Shown here in pieces: positions 6,814-14,187 of a DNA stretch of 14,556 nt. Each line of letters opens with the position of its first letter. The stretch's first letter is position 1. Source of the DNA: Haloquadratum sp. J07HQX50 (lineage in GTDB: Archaea > Halobacteriota > Halobacteria > Halobacteriales > Haloferacaceae); NCBI GenBank assembly GCA_000416005.1, contig KE356562.1:723861-738416 (forward strand), written 5' to 3'. The position numbers were made by a program, and so were the translations under genes. The notes below the pieces were generated by a model. It was not told the origin of the DNA and searched no databases. It worked only from the letters and a program-made list of their open reading frames with translations.

Positions 6814-7709
6814 AATTCGTTGAAGAAATCGTCGTCGAAGAGTTTCTACCGACATTTCGCTCAATGTTGGCAGGGGCACTGCGCGAACGAGGGCTCACAC
6901 AACATGAGGTGGCCACGGCATTAGGAATCAGTCAGAGTGCAGTCTCAAAATACGCCCACGGAGAGATCAAGCGCCGTGAAGAAGTAATGCAGAGCGAAAC
7001 AGTAACTAAGATGATCGAACGGATAGCTGATGGGCTACAGACGGGTGATATCTCCCAGGTCCAAGCGCTCGTCGAAGCGGAAGTTCTGATTCGACAACTC
7101 GAAGAAGGCGGATTGATCGCGCAATTACATGAGGCCGCTATGCCGGAGTTGGCTGATCACGAGGGATATGTGAATTTACACGACCCTGAAAGTACCCTTC
7201 GAACGAGTGAGCGTGTCCGCACATCAGTTCGTCGTGCGCTCCGACGGCTCACCAATCTCAGTGGTTTCGCAGGATTGATTCCACATGTTGGGTCAAATCT
7301 CGTTGAATGCCTGCCGACGGCGAAGACGATCAATGATGTTGTTGGCATTCCAGGGCGAATATTCGATGTAAAGGGTCGAACGACGGTGCCGGGCGACCCC
7401 GAATTTGGAGTGAGCGAGCACGTCGCTTCACTTCTGTTAGCAGTCCACCAGAGGAATCGTGGCGTTCGTGCGGCAGTGAACATTCGATACGACGAGTCAC
7501 TGGTGTCGACACTCGAAGCAAGTGGCCATCCTTGCTATCAGTTTGAGCCAGACTCACCAGAGGAGTCGCTCACGCAGACACTCGATAATGAACCGTACTC
7601 GCCGCCTTTCGTCTGTTATCACACGGGCGGGTATGGTATCGAGGCAATTATTTACATTTTTGCACGGCAAGCTCCCGCGGCAGTCGATGCAGTCCGTCCG
7701 CTGAGTTAA
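6810..7709 (+). CDS. thiR: ThiR-like regulator: HTH domain fused to ThiN (thiamine-phosphate synthase-like) domain
   Basis: A 299-residue protein starting with GTG at 6810, overlapping the dcd stop by 4 nt. Residues 17-53 form a Cro/XRE-type helix-turn-helix ([20 protein letters not shown], then AVSKYAHG). Residues about 125-295 match the ThiN domain, with [18 protein letters not shown] and [15 protein letters not shown]. This architecture is that of the archaeal thiamine regulator ThiR, in which ThiN serves as sensor of thiamine phosphate rather than being fused to ThiD. The neighbouring convergent thi4 gene supports a thiamine role. A remaining alternative is a thiamine-phosphate synthase with a DNA-binding domain. 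It is probably co-transcribed with dcd. Its stop codon overlaps that of thi4 in the shared TTAA at 7706-7709. Confidence 0.87.
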   Translation: MKFVEEIVVEEFLPTFRSMLAGALRERGLTQHEVATALGISQSAVSKYAHGEIKRREEVMQSETVTKMIERIADGLQTGDISQVQALVEAEVLIRQLEEGGLIAQLHEAAMPELADHEGYVNLHDPESTLRTSERVRTSVRRALRRLTNLSGFAGLIPHVGSNLVECLPTAKTINDVVGIPGRIFDVKGRTTVPGDPEFGVSEHVASLLLAVHQRNRGVRAAVNIRYDESLVSTLEASGHPCYQFEPDSPEESLTQTLDNEPYSPPFVCYHTGGYGIEAIIYIFARQAPAAVDAVRPLS

Positions 7710-8635
7710 TCGTCCGCCGGACGAGCTGAAGCAGTGAAGTCGATACTACGCGCGTCCCGATTAAGTTCGTCAAGACATGCTTGTGCACCACGCTTGCCCG
7801 AAAGAAGCATCGCACCGAATGTTGGACCCATTCGGGGGAGTCCTTCGACCGTTGCCACTGCCATTCCAGTCGCGACAACGCCGGGATGGACCATATCAGT
7901 GTGATCGACGATCTGCCCCTCAGACTCACTCACCCACATCGAATCGTGTCCTGGTGAGTCATGTCCTGGTGCACCGTATTCGTCTTCTGCTGTCTGATCC
8001 ATTCCTGTCGTGTTCTCTGCTGCGTGCTCGATCCCAGGTGCCGAAAGACTTCCTCGCTCGGCTAACTTCGAAATCACTACTGCGTCATGGCCTGTCGAGT
8101 CAACGACGACATCAGCCTCAATCGCAACTGGGTCGACACAGGTCAGTTCACGAGGCAAGGCATGAACCGGTGTCCAGTTGAGTACAATGCCACCAACTCG
8201 ATCATTTTCTCGAAGCACGACGTCAGTAAACTCAGTCATATTCTGCACTTCGGCGCCCGCAGCACAGGCAGACTCGATCAGCGCAGAGACAGCGTGTGGG
8301 CCGTTGGCTATATACAGTCCTTCGGCTTCATCTGATTCCTCGTATGGAACACCAAACTCATCCAAGACAGACTGTGCAGGGTCACGAACAGTCACTTTAT
8401 TCATCAAAAAGCCCCCGAGCCAGAAGCCGCCACCAAGGTAGTTGTTCTTTTCAACGATCGTCACATCGACGCCTCGCTCAGCTAGTTCTTTTGCTGTTAC
8501 CAGCCCAGAGGGACCACCGCCAACGATAATCACCTCAGTATCGACACGATTGAGAAACTCGTCACTCCAGTTTTTCGCGATTGCTCGAGTGACTTGTGCC
8601 TCACTTACATCTGCGAATTCGTCGAATTCTTCCAT
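7706..8635 (-). CDS. thi4: Thiamine thiazole synthase Thi4
   Basis: A 309-residue FAD/NAD-binding Thi4, which makes the thiazole half of thiamine from NAD and glycine. The Rossmann motif [10 protein letters not shown] is at residues 35-44, followed by the family motif [14 protein letters not shown] (67-80). [17 protein letters not shown] carries Cys166, at the position of the cysteine that donates sulfur in yeast-type suicidal Thi4 and that was shown to be needed in the Haloferax enzyme. TGHDAVV and the C-terminal [16 protein letters not shown] are also typical. A His/Gly/Ser-rich stretch around 225-240 ([13 protein letters not shown]) looks like a loop insertion. The ATG at 8635 is preceded by a weak TATA-like element and a palindrome. 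Confidence 0.95.
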   Translation of the reverse strand: MEEFDEFADVSEAQVTRAIAKNWSDEFLNRVDTEVIIVGGGPSGLVTAKELAERGVDVTIVEKNNYLGGGFWLGGFLMNKVTVRDPAQSVLDEFGVPYEESDEAEGLYIANGPHAVSALIESACAAGAEVQNMTEFTDVVLRENDRVGGIVLNWTPVHALPRELTCVDPVAIEADVVVDSTGHDAVVISKLAERGSLSAPGIEHAAENTTGMDQTAEDEYGAPGHDSPGHDSMWVSESEGQIVDHTDMVHPGVVATGMAVATVEGLPRMGPTFGAMLLSGKRGAQACLDELNRDARSIDFTASARPADD

Positions 8636-8644
8636 ATGAGCTAG

Positions 8645-8666
8645 TAATATTAGCGACTACTAAGAA
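8645..8666 (-). promoter_or_regulatory. thi4 promoter region with TAATATTA palindrome
   Basis: On the minus strand TTCTTAGTA (8666-8658) places a TATA-like TTA about 26 nt ahead of the thi4 ATG, weaker than the other boxes in this window. The perfect palindrome TAATATTA (8645-8652) lies 10-17 nt upstream of the ATG, between box and start. A repressor bound there would block initiation, which would suit ThiR control; this is inference. Confidence 0.35.
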
Positions 8667-8763
8667 TGTTCGCAATCGGGTGTGTAGAGTCATTGGACAG
8701 CGGCGAATCACTTAGGCAGTTGCCGAGCTTAAAACGGATATGGAAAAAACGAGTTTCAGCAGT

Positions 8764-8769
8764 GGTGAG
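8764..8769 (+). promoter_or_regulatory. Ribosome binding site of the GST-family gene
   Basis: GGTGAG lies 5 nt before the ATG at 8775 and matches the core GGTGA complementary to the 16S rRNA 3' end. Unlike the leaderless genes here, this gene seems to have a short leader; the nearest A/T-rich box (CTTAAAA, 8728-8734) is about 41-47 nt upstream. The RBS favours 8775 over the in-frame ATG at 8781. Confidence 0.5.
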
Positions 8770-8774
8770 CATGC

Positions 8775-9770
8775 ATGAATATGCTAGTTGACGGTGAATG
8801 GCGGACTGACGCGTTTGAGGCGACGAACGACGATGGTGAATTCGACCGACAAACAACGACATTCCGTGACCAGATCAAGGCTGACGATGACGCTACGTAT
8901 CCAGCCACAAGCGGTCGGTATCATGTGTATATTTCACGTGCGTGTCCATGGGCGCATCGAGTGGCGATGACACGACAGTTGACCGGACTGACTGATGAGA
9001 TTTCGATTTCTGTCGTCGAACCCGTTCGATACGAAGATGGCTGGGAATTCTCAGATGAATATCCTGACCCGCTGTACGATGCAGACTACCTGCGCGAAAT
9101 ATACGCCAAAGCAGATTCGGAGTTTACCGGGCGAGTCACCGTCCCTGTCCTATGGGACCGCGAGCAAGAAACTATTGTTAATAACGAATCGCGTGAGATA
9201 ATGCGGATGCTTAATACCGAGTTTGAGGGGTCGACAGGCGTCGACCTTGTTCCAGCTGATATTCAAAATGAGGTTGATTCGCTCATAGATGCAATCTATG
9301 GCCCAATAAACAATGGAGTCTATCGTGCTGGCTTCGCAGATTCACAGGAAGCATATAATGAGGCTGTCGGAGAAGTGTTCGACGCGCTCGATCATTATGA
9401 GTCGGTTCTCGATGAGCAGCGCTTCCTCGCTGGAGATCGCTTAACCGAGGCGGACATCGCGATGTTCGTAACACTCGTTCGCTTCGATGCAGTCTATCAC
9501 ACCCACTTCAAGTGCAATCGACAGGCGATCCACGAGTATCCAAATCTCTGGAATTATACGAAGGAAATCTATCAACTTCCAGGTGTTGCCGAGACAGTCA
9601 ATATGGATCATATCAAGCGGCACTACTACATGTCACATGATCACCTGAATCCAAAGCGGCTGGTTGCGACTGGACCGGATCTTGACTTTGCTGAGTCACA
9701 CGATCGCGATCGATTGCCTGCAGAGTTACCACCGGCACTGACCGACCAGCGCGCGCTCGCTGACGACTAA
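8775..9770 (+). CDS. Xi-class glutathione S-transferase homologue (glutathionyl-hydroquinone reductase family)
   Basis: A 331-residue protein of the YqjG/ECM4 (xi) class. The thioredoxin-fold N-domain holds the catalytic motif ACPWAHRV, with Cys57; NNESREIMRMLN follows as the cis-Pro/gamma-glutamyl binding region. The helical C-domain contains FLAGDRLTEADIAMFVTLVR and the class signature FDAVYHTHFKCN. Bacterial and fungal members reduce glutathionyl-hydroquinones. Haloarchaea are known to use gamma-glutamylcysteine instead of glutathione, so the natural thiol is probably different; that is inference. The length is normal. It stands alone on the plus strand, divergent from thi4 and convergent with phosphopantothenate synthetase. 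Confidence 0.9.
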   Translation: MNMLVDGEWRTDAFEATNDDGEFDRQTTTFRDQIKADDDATYPATSGRYHVYISRACPWAHRVAMTRQLTGLTDEISISVVEPVRYEDGWEFSDEYPDPLYDADYLREIYAKADSEFTGRVTVPVLWDREQETIVNNESREIMRMLNTEFEGSTGVDLVPADIQNEVDSLIDAIYGPINNGVYRAGFADSQEAYNEAVGEVFDALDHYESVLDEQRFLAGDRLTEADIAMFVTLVRFDAVYHTHFKCNRQAIHEYPNLWNYTKEIYQLPGVAETVNMDHIKRHYYMSHDHLNPKRLVATGPDLDFAESHDRDRLPAELPPALTDQRALADD

Positions 9771-9777
9771 TCGTCAG
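9760..9777. terminator. Hairpin across the convergent stop codons
   Basis: CTGACGA (9760-9766) and TCGTCAG (9771-9777) form a perfect 7-bp stem with the loop CTAA. The stem-loop includes the stop codons of the GST homologue (9768-9770) and of phosphopantothenate synthetase (9774-9776), which are only 3 bp apart. It could act as a bidirectional terminator or 3'-end protector. There is no adjacent T run, so a standard archaeal terminator is not shown. Confidence 0.4.
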
Positions 9778-10523
9778 GAGCTCACACCGTTTCGGATTCT
9801 TCTTTCTGCATCGTGGCGTGCCTGCTCTGGATCAAAATCCTCGATTAGATACGAACACATCTCATTGCTCGTCGAGAGCAGATCATGAGCAGCAGCGGTA
9901 ATCGCTGGAATTGCTCGCATGATATTGTCTATGATCGGAACCGCTGCTGCCTGTGCCGAGCGCGACAGTGGATTCAAATCGATAACAATCTCTGTTTTCC
10001 CAGCCTCAGCAAGTGCGTTCGCGCGGTCACCATCCTCTAATGGGACGACGACCACATCTGCCGTTGCGATACCATCAGCGGCTACCTTGCCGCGGTCATG
10101 CTCAAGTCCTGGGATGTGTGCTGTCGGGTCTGCCCCTAACACATTTGTTGCTCCATGAGCTTCGAGATGCTTAATTATCGAACTCACCCGCTCAGGCGTT
10201 CGATTAAAAAGGTTCACCTCAAGAGTCGCATCGACGGTCTCTGCGAGTGTAACCACTTCATCGGGGACAAGCGCGGCTACATTCCCATTGACAGAGAGGA
10301 CAGGGGCATCAGCACTCAGCAAATAAGCAGCGGCGACACGCTCTGCTGCAGCCGCTGAGGGAATCGTTTCTTCACCCAAGAGATAATCGAATGCTTCGCC
10401 ACGGCCCTCTGCGATGAGTCCTTGCTTACTAGTTAGTCCTTGTTCGACTCCCGCCTCAATTCGATGTCGTGTGAGCAGCGAATCGTGTCGGGGGTGGCTC
10501 TCAGGAAGGTCATGCTCAGTCAT
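9774..10523 (-). CDS. 4-phosphopantoate--beta-alanine ligase (phosphopantothenate synthetase)
   Basis: A 249-residue archaeal PPS. It ligates 4-phosphopantoate with beta-alanine using ATP to give 4'-phosphopantothenate, replacing the bacterial PanC/PanK order in CoA synthesis. Recognised by SLLTRHRIEAGVEQGLTSKQ and GLIAEGRGEAFDYLLGE near the N-terminus, SVNGNVAALVPDEVV in the middle, NLFNRTPERV, and the conserved end IDNIMRAIPAI. The length is normal for the family. Pantoate kinase, the preceding enzyme of the pathway, is encoded 47 bp upstream on the same strand. A promoter box with its A 24 nt before the ATG suggests an independent leaderless transcript as well as possible read-through from pantoate kinase. 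Confidence 0.93.
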   Translation of the reverse strand: MTEHDLPESHPRHDSLLTRHRIEAGVEQGLTSKQGLIAEGRGEAFDYLLGEETIPSAAAAERVAAAYLLSADAPVLSVNGNVAALVPDEVVTLAETVDATLEVNLFNRTPERVSSIIKHLEAHGATNVLGADPTAHIPGLEHDRGKVAADGIATADVVVVPLEDGDRANALAEAGKTEIVIDLNPLSRSAQAAAVPIIDNIMRAIPAITAAAHDLLSTSNEMCSYLIEDFDPEQARHDAERRIRNGVSS

Positions 10524-10544
10524 ACCTCGGCATAGGAACGGGTA

Positions 10545-10552
10545 GATAAAAA
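10545..10552 (-). promoter_or_regulatory. Promoter box of phosphopantothenate synthetase
   Basis: Minus-strand TTTTTATC, with the A of TTTA 24 nt before the ATG at 10523. It sits within the 47-bp gap after pantoate kinase, so the two CoA genes can be transcribed separately. Confidence 0.55.
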
Positions 10553-10570
10553 GTCGTCAGCTTTGATTAA

Positions 10571-11401
10571 TCACTCCTCAAGAGCGGCACCACCTGGTGT
10601 GACGGTCGAGACTGTTGGGTCATACCCAGCTTGTGAGAGCCCCGTCCCGAAACAAAACACTGTCTCACCGAGCATGGCCATTGTCGCCACATTGCCTCCT
10701 TCGGCCACTGCTTCAATTGCTGAAGACACAGTCGCACTTGCCAGTGATGTCTCACGGGCGAACGCACGAGCTGATTTCATGAACTGTGATGGCGTCGGGT
10801 GTGTCTGCAACTGTTCTAATGCCCTTTCACCTGCTGCGTTGAGTGGTTGCGTATCACCAGCGAGCACAGTTTCAGTCGATCGAGATCCGAACACGCAGTA
10901 TTCAACGCGCGGACAGCCCAGCACTGTATCGAGCATATTATATGCTGGTGCACCGGCTTCAGCCCGTATGGAAATGCCCCCATGTGCTTGTGCAACGACA
11001 TCGCCGAGCCCAGTTCCAGCGCGAACCTCTGCTTTATGAGCAATCGTGATACACTCATTGAGTGTCCGATCGAGCGTAAACTCGCGCGTAACGGCCATTG
11101 CAGTGCCCAATGCGAGCGCTCCTGAAACACCAAATCCGGCTCCCAGTGGGAGCGGTGTTTCCGCTTCGATGAACACTGGCGGTGCAGCGAGTTCTTCAAG
11201 CACGTATTCGACTGCCTCGACAGACACTACCGCCTCATTTACTCGGAGTGTGGATCCGCCGTCATCTGGACGGACGGTGACATTCACGCCATCGGTCAGC
11301 GTAACGCCAGCTCCCCGCGATCCGGTACGTGCGCGCTCCTCAGCAGAATTGACAGTAAAAAACCCGGTAACGTGGCCAGGAATAAAGACACTTGTAGACA
11401 T
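10571..11401 (-). CDS. Pantoate kinase (GHMP family)
   Basis: A 276-residue archaeal pantoate kinase, which phosphorylates pantoate to 4-phosphopantoate for CoA synthesis. The family N-terminus is MSTSVFIPGHVTGFF, followed by GSRGAGVTLTDG. The GHMP phosphate-binding motif PLPLGAGFGVSGALALG is at residues 83-99, and AGTGLGDVVAQAHGG follows. The frame stays open upstream to about 11548, and ATGs lie at 11413 and 11401. I chose 11401 because homology begins there and because a TTTATC box has its A 28 nt upstream, the spacing seen at other genes here; for 11413 the spacing would be only 16. Residues encoded upstream of 11413 look unrelated to the family. Phosphopantothenate synthetase follows after 47 bp. 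Confidence 0.92.
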   Translation of the reverse strand: MSTSVFIPGHVTGFFTVNSAEERARTGSRGAGVTLTDGVNVTVRPDDGGSTLRVNEAVVSVEAVEYVLEELAAPPVFIEAETPLPLGAGFGVSGALALGTAMAVTREFTLDRTLNECITIAHKAEVRAGTGLGDVVAQAHGGISIRAEAGAPAYNMLDTVLGCPRVEYCVFGSRSTETVLAGDTQPLNAAGERALEQLQTHPTPSQFMKSARAFARETSLASATVSSAIEAVAEGGNVATMAMLGETVFCFGTGLSQAGYDPTVSTVTPGGAALEE

Positions 11402-11825
11402 GAGTTGAGTCATATATCGAGTATCTGATAAATGAGCCCGAAGCTTCACCGTTTCGACTGCACATCCCAGCGCAGGCCGTGGCGTGCCATCACAGGCGAA
11501 GTTCATTTGCCTTCGCCCTTCTCGGAATCGGTTGGTTGGAGTTGACACCCGAACGCCCAGTCCGCTCCTGAGGGCTGGCCGCCCCCACAGCTTGACAGCG
11601 CTCAGCTCACCACGTCAGGGACGCGGGTTTCTGAGAGGAGTCGCATTCCTCGCAACTGCACTGTCAATACGGTGGATGCATCATGCCCGCATGGCCCTCC
11701 ACCCTCTCAACTGGTTCGAGAATCTTCAACTCTCATCACTACGCCACAGATTTTCGCCCCGAGGCACTCGCCTTGGCTATGTTTCGAGTGGCGCTGCTAA
11801 AGGGGTGCTATGTATTCCGATGTGT
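11402..11825. other. Hairpin-rich gap between aspS and pantoate kinase, no convincing gene
   Basis: Long frames cross this stretch on both strands, but none gives a protein I recognise, and the longest (+ strand) simply runs on antisense to aspS. The middle (about 11520-11620) looks richer in G and C than the flanking genes. Inverted repeats: GGCGAAG 11495-11501 with CTTCGCC 11511-11517; GAGGA 11635-11639 with TCCTC 11647-11651; GGTGGA 11671-11676 with TCCACC 11698-11703, enclosing CATG 11682-11685 with CATG 11690-11693. Possibilities are a structured RNA or the remains of a transposon end; no tRNA, SRP RNA or RNase P RNA hallmark was found by eye. Confidence 0.45.
11427..11433 (-). promoter_or_regulatory. 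Promoter box of pantoate kinase
   Basis: Minus-strand ATTTATC; the A of TTTA is at 11429, 28 nt from the ATG at 11401. It decides the start codon in favour of 11401. Confidence 0.5.
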
Positions 11826-13130
11826 TCACGGACTGAGTCGCTGCCGGTCTCGAGGGAACAGAACGGCTTCACGAATATTATCCAATCCGAGCATCGTCAT
11901 GAGGAGTCGCTCACCACCGATTGCCCACCCAGCATGAGGCGGCATCCCATATTTAAACATCTTTGTATAGTACTCAAACTGGTCTGGGTTGAGTCCCTGT
12001 GCCTCAAATCCGGCGACGAGATGTTCATATCGGTGTTCGCGTTGGCCGCCAGAGACCAACTCCATCCGAGGGTGTAGCATATCGAATCCAGTCGAAAGAG
12101 TAGAGTCATCATTATGATCCTTGATATAAAACGGCTTAATTTCTGAAGGCCAGTCGGTAATAAAATAGTGGCTGTCAACATCGCTGCCAAGTGCACGCTC
12201 ACCTTCGGTCGGGAGGTCATCACCCCACACCAGTTGGGCTTCAAGCTCACCCGTTGCATTGATGCGCTCGATAGCCTCCTGATATGTGATTCGTGGGAAC
12301 TCATCAGTTGGGACGGTGAAATCTTCAGCCAATCCGAGCGTTTCGAGTTCTTGATGACAGGATTCTTTGACGCCCGCATACGCACGCTTTATCACGTGCT
12401 CGCAGGCATCCATCGCCTCGGTGTGGTCGTAAAATGCAGACTCAAAGTCGATTGAAGTTGCCTCGTTCAGATGCCGCGGTGTGTTGTGCTCTTCAGCCCT
12501 GAAGATTGGGCCAATCTCGAATACACGCTCGAGACCTGACCCGACCATGAGTTGCTTGAACAATTGAGGTGATTGGTTCATGAATGCTTCCTCACCAAAG
12601 TAGGTAATTGGAAATAGCTCTGTTCCACCCTCTGTTCCCGTCGCCACGATTTTTGGAGTGTTGATCTCCGTACACCCGAGGTCATCAAAGGCTGCACGAG
12701 CAGATGATAGAATAGTTGCACGGATCTGGAAGACCGCATGTACCTCATCCTTTCGAAGATCAAGTGTTCGGTTATCGAGTCGTGTTGGAAGCTCTGCATC
12801 CACCTTCCCCGATGGATCGAGCGGCAGTTCTGGCTCTGCAGGGGCGACTGTCTCTAATTCGCTTGGAACGATTTCGACGTTTGTTGGGGCCCGTGGTTCC
12901 TCGAATGCTTCTCCCTCGACCCGAACGACGCTCTCGCGCGTCACACCCAAGCCACGCTCAACAAGATCAGCCTCCATTTCATCCTCCTCAAACTTCACCT
13001 GAATTTTGCCACTGCGGTCGCGAATAATAACGAATGCGATTCCGCCGAGGTCACGAATTTCATGCACCCAACCAGCCACCGTCACGGTATCACCCGGCCC
13101 TACGGCCGATGCGAGCGTTCGTCCGTCCAT
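11826..13130 (-). CDS. aspS: Aspartyl-tRNA synthetase, archaeal type, probably nondiscriminating
   Basis: A 434-residue class II synthetase. The N-terminal OB-fold anticodon domain shows [20 protein letters not shown]. Motif 2 is [14 protein letters not shown] and motif 3 is [20 protein letters not shown], with the family ending [10 protein letters not shown]. It charges tRNA-Asp. Haloferax AspRS also charges tRNA-Asn, which is then amidated; the His of WVHEIRD, where discriminating archaeal enzymes have Trp, is consistent with this relaxed type. Two in-frame ATGs exist at 13139 and 13130. The promoter TTTAAAA has its first A 27 nt from 13130 but only 18 nt from 13139, and the common haloarchaeal N-terminus aligns from 13130, so I prefer 13130. 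Confidence 0.93.
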   Translation of the reverse strand: MDGRTLASAVGPGDTVTVAGWVHEIRDLGGIAFVIIRDRSGKIQVKFEEDEMEADLVERGLGVTRESVVRVEGEAFEEPRAPTNVEIVPSELETVAPAEPELPLDPSGKVDAELPTRLDNRTLDLRKDEVHAVFQIRATILSSARAAFDDLGCTEINTPKIVATGTEGGTELFPITYFGEEAFMNQSPQLFKQLMVGSGLERVFEIGPIFRAEEHNTPRHLNEATSIDFESAFYDHTEAMDACEHVIKRAYAGVKESCHQELETLGLAEDFTVPTDEFPRITYQEAIERINATGELEAQLVWGDDLPTEGERALGSDVDSHYFITDWPSEIKPFYIKDHNDDSTLSTGFDMLHPRMELVSGGQREHRYEHLVAGFEAQGLNPDQFEYYTKMFKYGMPPHAGWAIGGERLLMTMLGLDNIREAVLFPRDRQRLSP

Positions 13131-13152
13131 ATACTCCATATTCAGCGGCGGA

Positions 13153-13161
13153 GTTTTAAAT
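13153..13161 (-). promoter_or_regulatory. Promoter box of aspS
   Basis: Minus-strand ATTTAAAAC; the first A after TTT is at 13157, 27 nt ahead of the ATG at 13130. It supports the shorter AspRS N-terminus. Confidence 0.55.
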
Positions 13162-13412
13162 GGTCGATTTGGATAGCAGCATTACAGACTGCTCTCAAAT
13201 ACGGTGTACGGGCGGTTGAGGCGACTGCTCTGGAGGGTTCACGAGGACATCGGCCGATAGAGCCCGAAAAGATAGTCTCAATACACTCTGTCTCAGGCAC
13301 AGTGATATCCGTGGCGAACAGCGGAGACCCTCGACGAGATCGAAAGTATTCTCCTGCGCTTGCTTACTCACTGCCCTAATGTCCTGCAAAAGTGGCCAAC
13401 GACGCTCCGTGG
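13162..13412. other. Intergenic region between aspS and the GGGP synthase gene
   Basis: No gene is supported. A small inverted repeat AGCAG (13175-13179) / CTGCT (13189-13193) lies just upstream of the aspS promoter box. The rest shows no recognisable signal. Confidence 0.4.
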
Positions 13413-14121
13413 CTACTCTTGATGAGCGTCTTTGACGCCTGCGACTGTTTCACGTATCGCGCTGACACCCTCTTCATGGAGCAAGTCTCCGACGACGATC
13501 GTGTCGGCGACTTGCCCCATTTCATAAGCAGTCTCATAGCCGCTGATACCACCACCATAAAACAGCGTCGCCTGATTAAGTGCATCACTCGCCGCTTCAA
13601 CTTTATTTGGGTCGCCGAACATCCCTGAATACTCGATATAGACAATTTCTTGCCCAAACATCTTCTCGGCGACGGCTGCAAACGAGTGCACGTCGTCAGC
13701 CGTCTGGTTCGTATCGGCATCAGTAAGTTTAGCGACAGAGGCGTCCGGATTCAAGACAATATATGCCTCTGTTATCGTCCGACTCCAGTCGAGTGGGCCA
13801 TCGATCCGAACCCACTCTTTGTGTGCTCCTGTCACCCAAAGGAGGAGTCTGCATTGAATACTGTCGGGATTAGATAGCCATCGAGTGCAGGCGAATCAAC
13901 AACGACAGCGGGATTTGACGGTTCTGATAAAGTGGGACATCATACCGTGCACAGGCATCGATCACTCGCTGCATCTTCTCTGTGGTAATATCGAGCGTGC
14001 CACCAATTTCGATCGCGTCCGTGCCAGTCTGGCAGACCTCGGCGAACGTTTCGTCACCAGCAAGCGGTTTGTCCGGGTCGACTTTCAGCACGTGGTCCCA
14101 GTCCGTCCAAGGCCCGGTCAT
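13413..14121 (-). pseudogene. Geranylgeranylglyceryl phosphate synthase, frame broken twice by single-base losses
   Basis: The enzyme forms the first ether bond of archaeal membrane lipids from glycerol-1-phosphate and geranylgeranyl diphosphate. The gene reads in three pieces. Piece 1 (14121 to about 13924) gives [20 protein letters not shown] to VPLYQ, with [10 protein letters not shown]. Piece 2 (13924 to about 13838, next frame) gives [20 protein letters not shown] then TVFNADSS. Piece 3 (about 13840 to 13413, third frame) gives [27 protein letters not shown] and [17 protein letters not shown]. Each junction lacks one base: a G at 13924-13926 and a T at 13838-13840. Restoring both gives about 236 residues, a normal length. 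The start is fixed by homology and by a promoter box 26 nt upstream. The protein is normally essential, so sequencing or assembly error is more likely than true loss. Confidence 0.9.
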
Positions 14122-14143
14122 TAACACACTGTCCCCTGGGCAG

Positions 14144-14152
14144 GGTTAAAAA
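14144..14152 (-). promoter_or_regulatory. Promoter box of the GGGP synthase gene
   Basis: Minus-strand TTTTTAACC, with the A at 14147, 26 nt before the ATG at 14121. The T run also lies 36-40 nt past the topA stop and could serve as the topA terminator. Confidence 0.55.
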
Positions 14153-14187
14153 GAACGCGAATAATCTAATTCCATCGAGCCGTCCAC

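Noticed and set aside
11414..11548. N-terminal extension of pantoate kinase to the TTG/GTG codon at 11548
   Set aside because: The extra residues have no resemblance to the family, and the promoter box lies inside this stretch.
11700..11750. tRNA T-arm-like GGTTCGAGAATC in the aspS/pantoate kinase gap
   Set aside because: The flanks do not pair into a 5-bp T stem, and no acceptor, D or anticodon arm is present.
11484..12077. A 197-codon frame on the plus strand through the gap and into aspS
   Set aside because: The last 250 bp are antisense to well-conserved AspRS sequence, and the translation shows no recognisable domain; it looks like a chance open frame.
13062..13379. Plus-strand frame of 105 codons ahead of aspS
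   Set aside because: It is partly antisense to aspS, has no recognisable motif and no start signal.
13870..14127. A separate 85-residue protein and a separate 140-residue protein in place of one GGGP synthase
   Set aside because: Both are consecutive parts of one enzyme, and the missing piece between them is present in the third frame.
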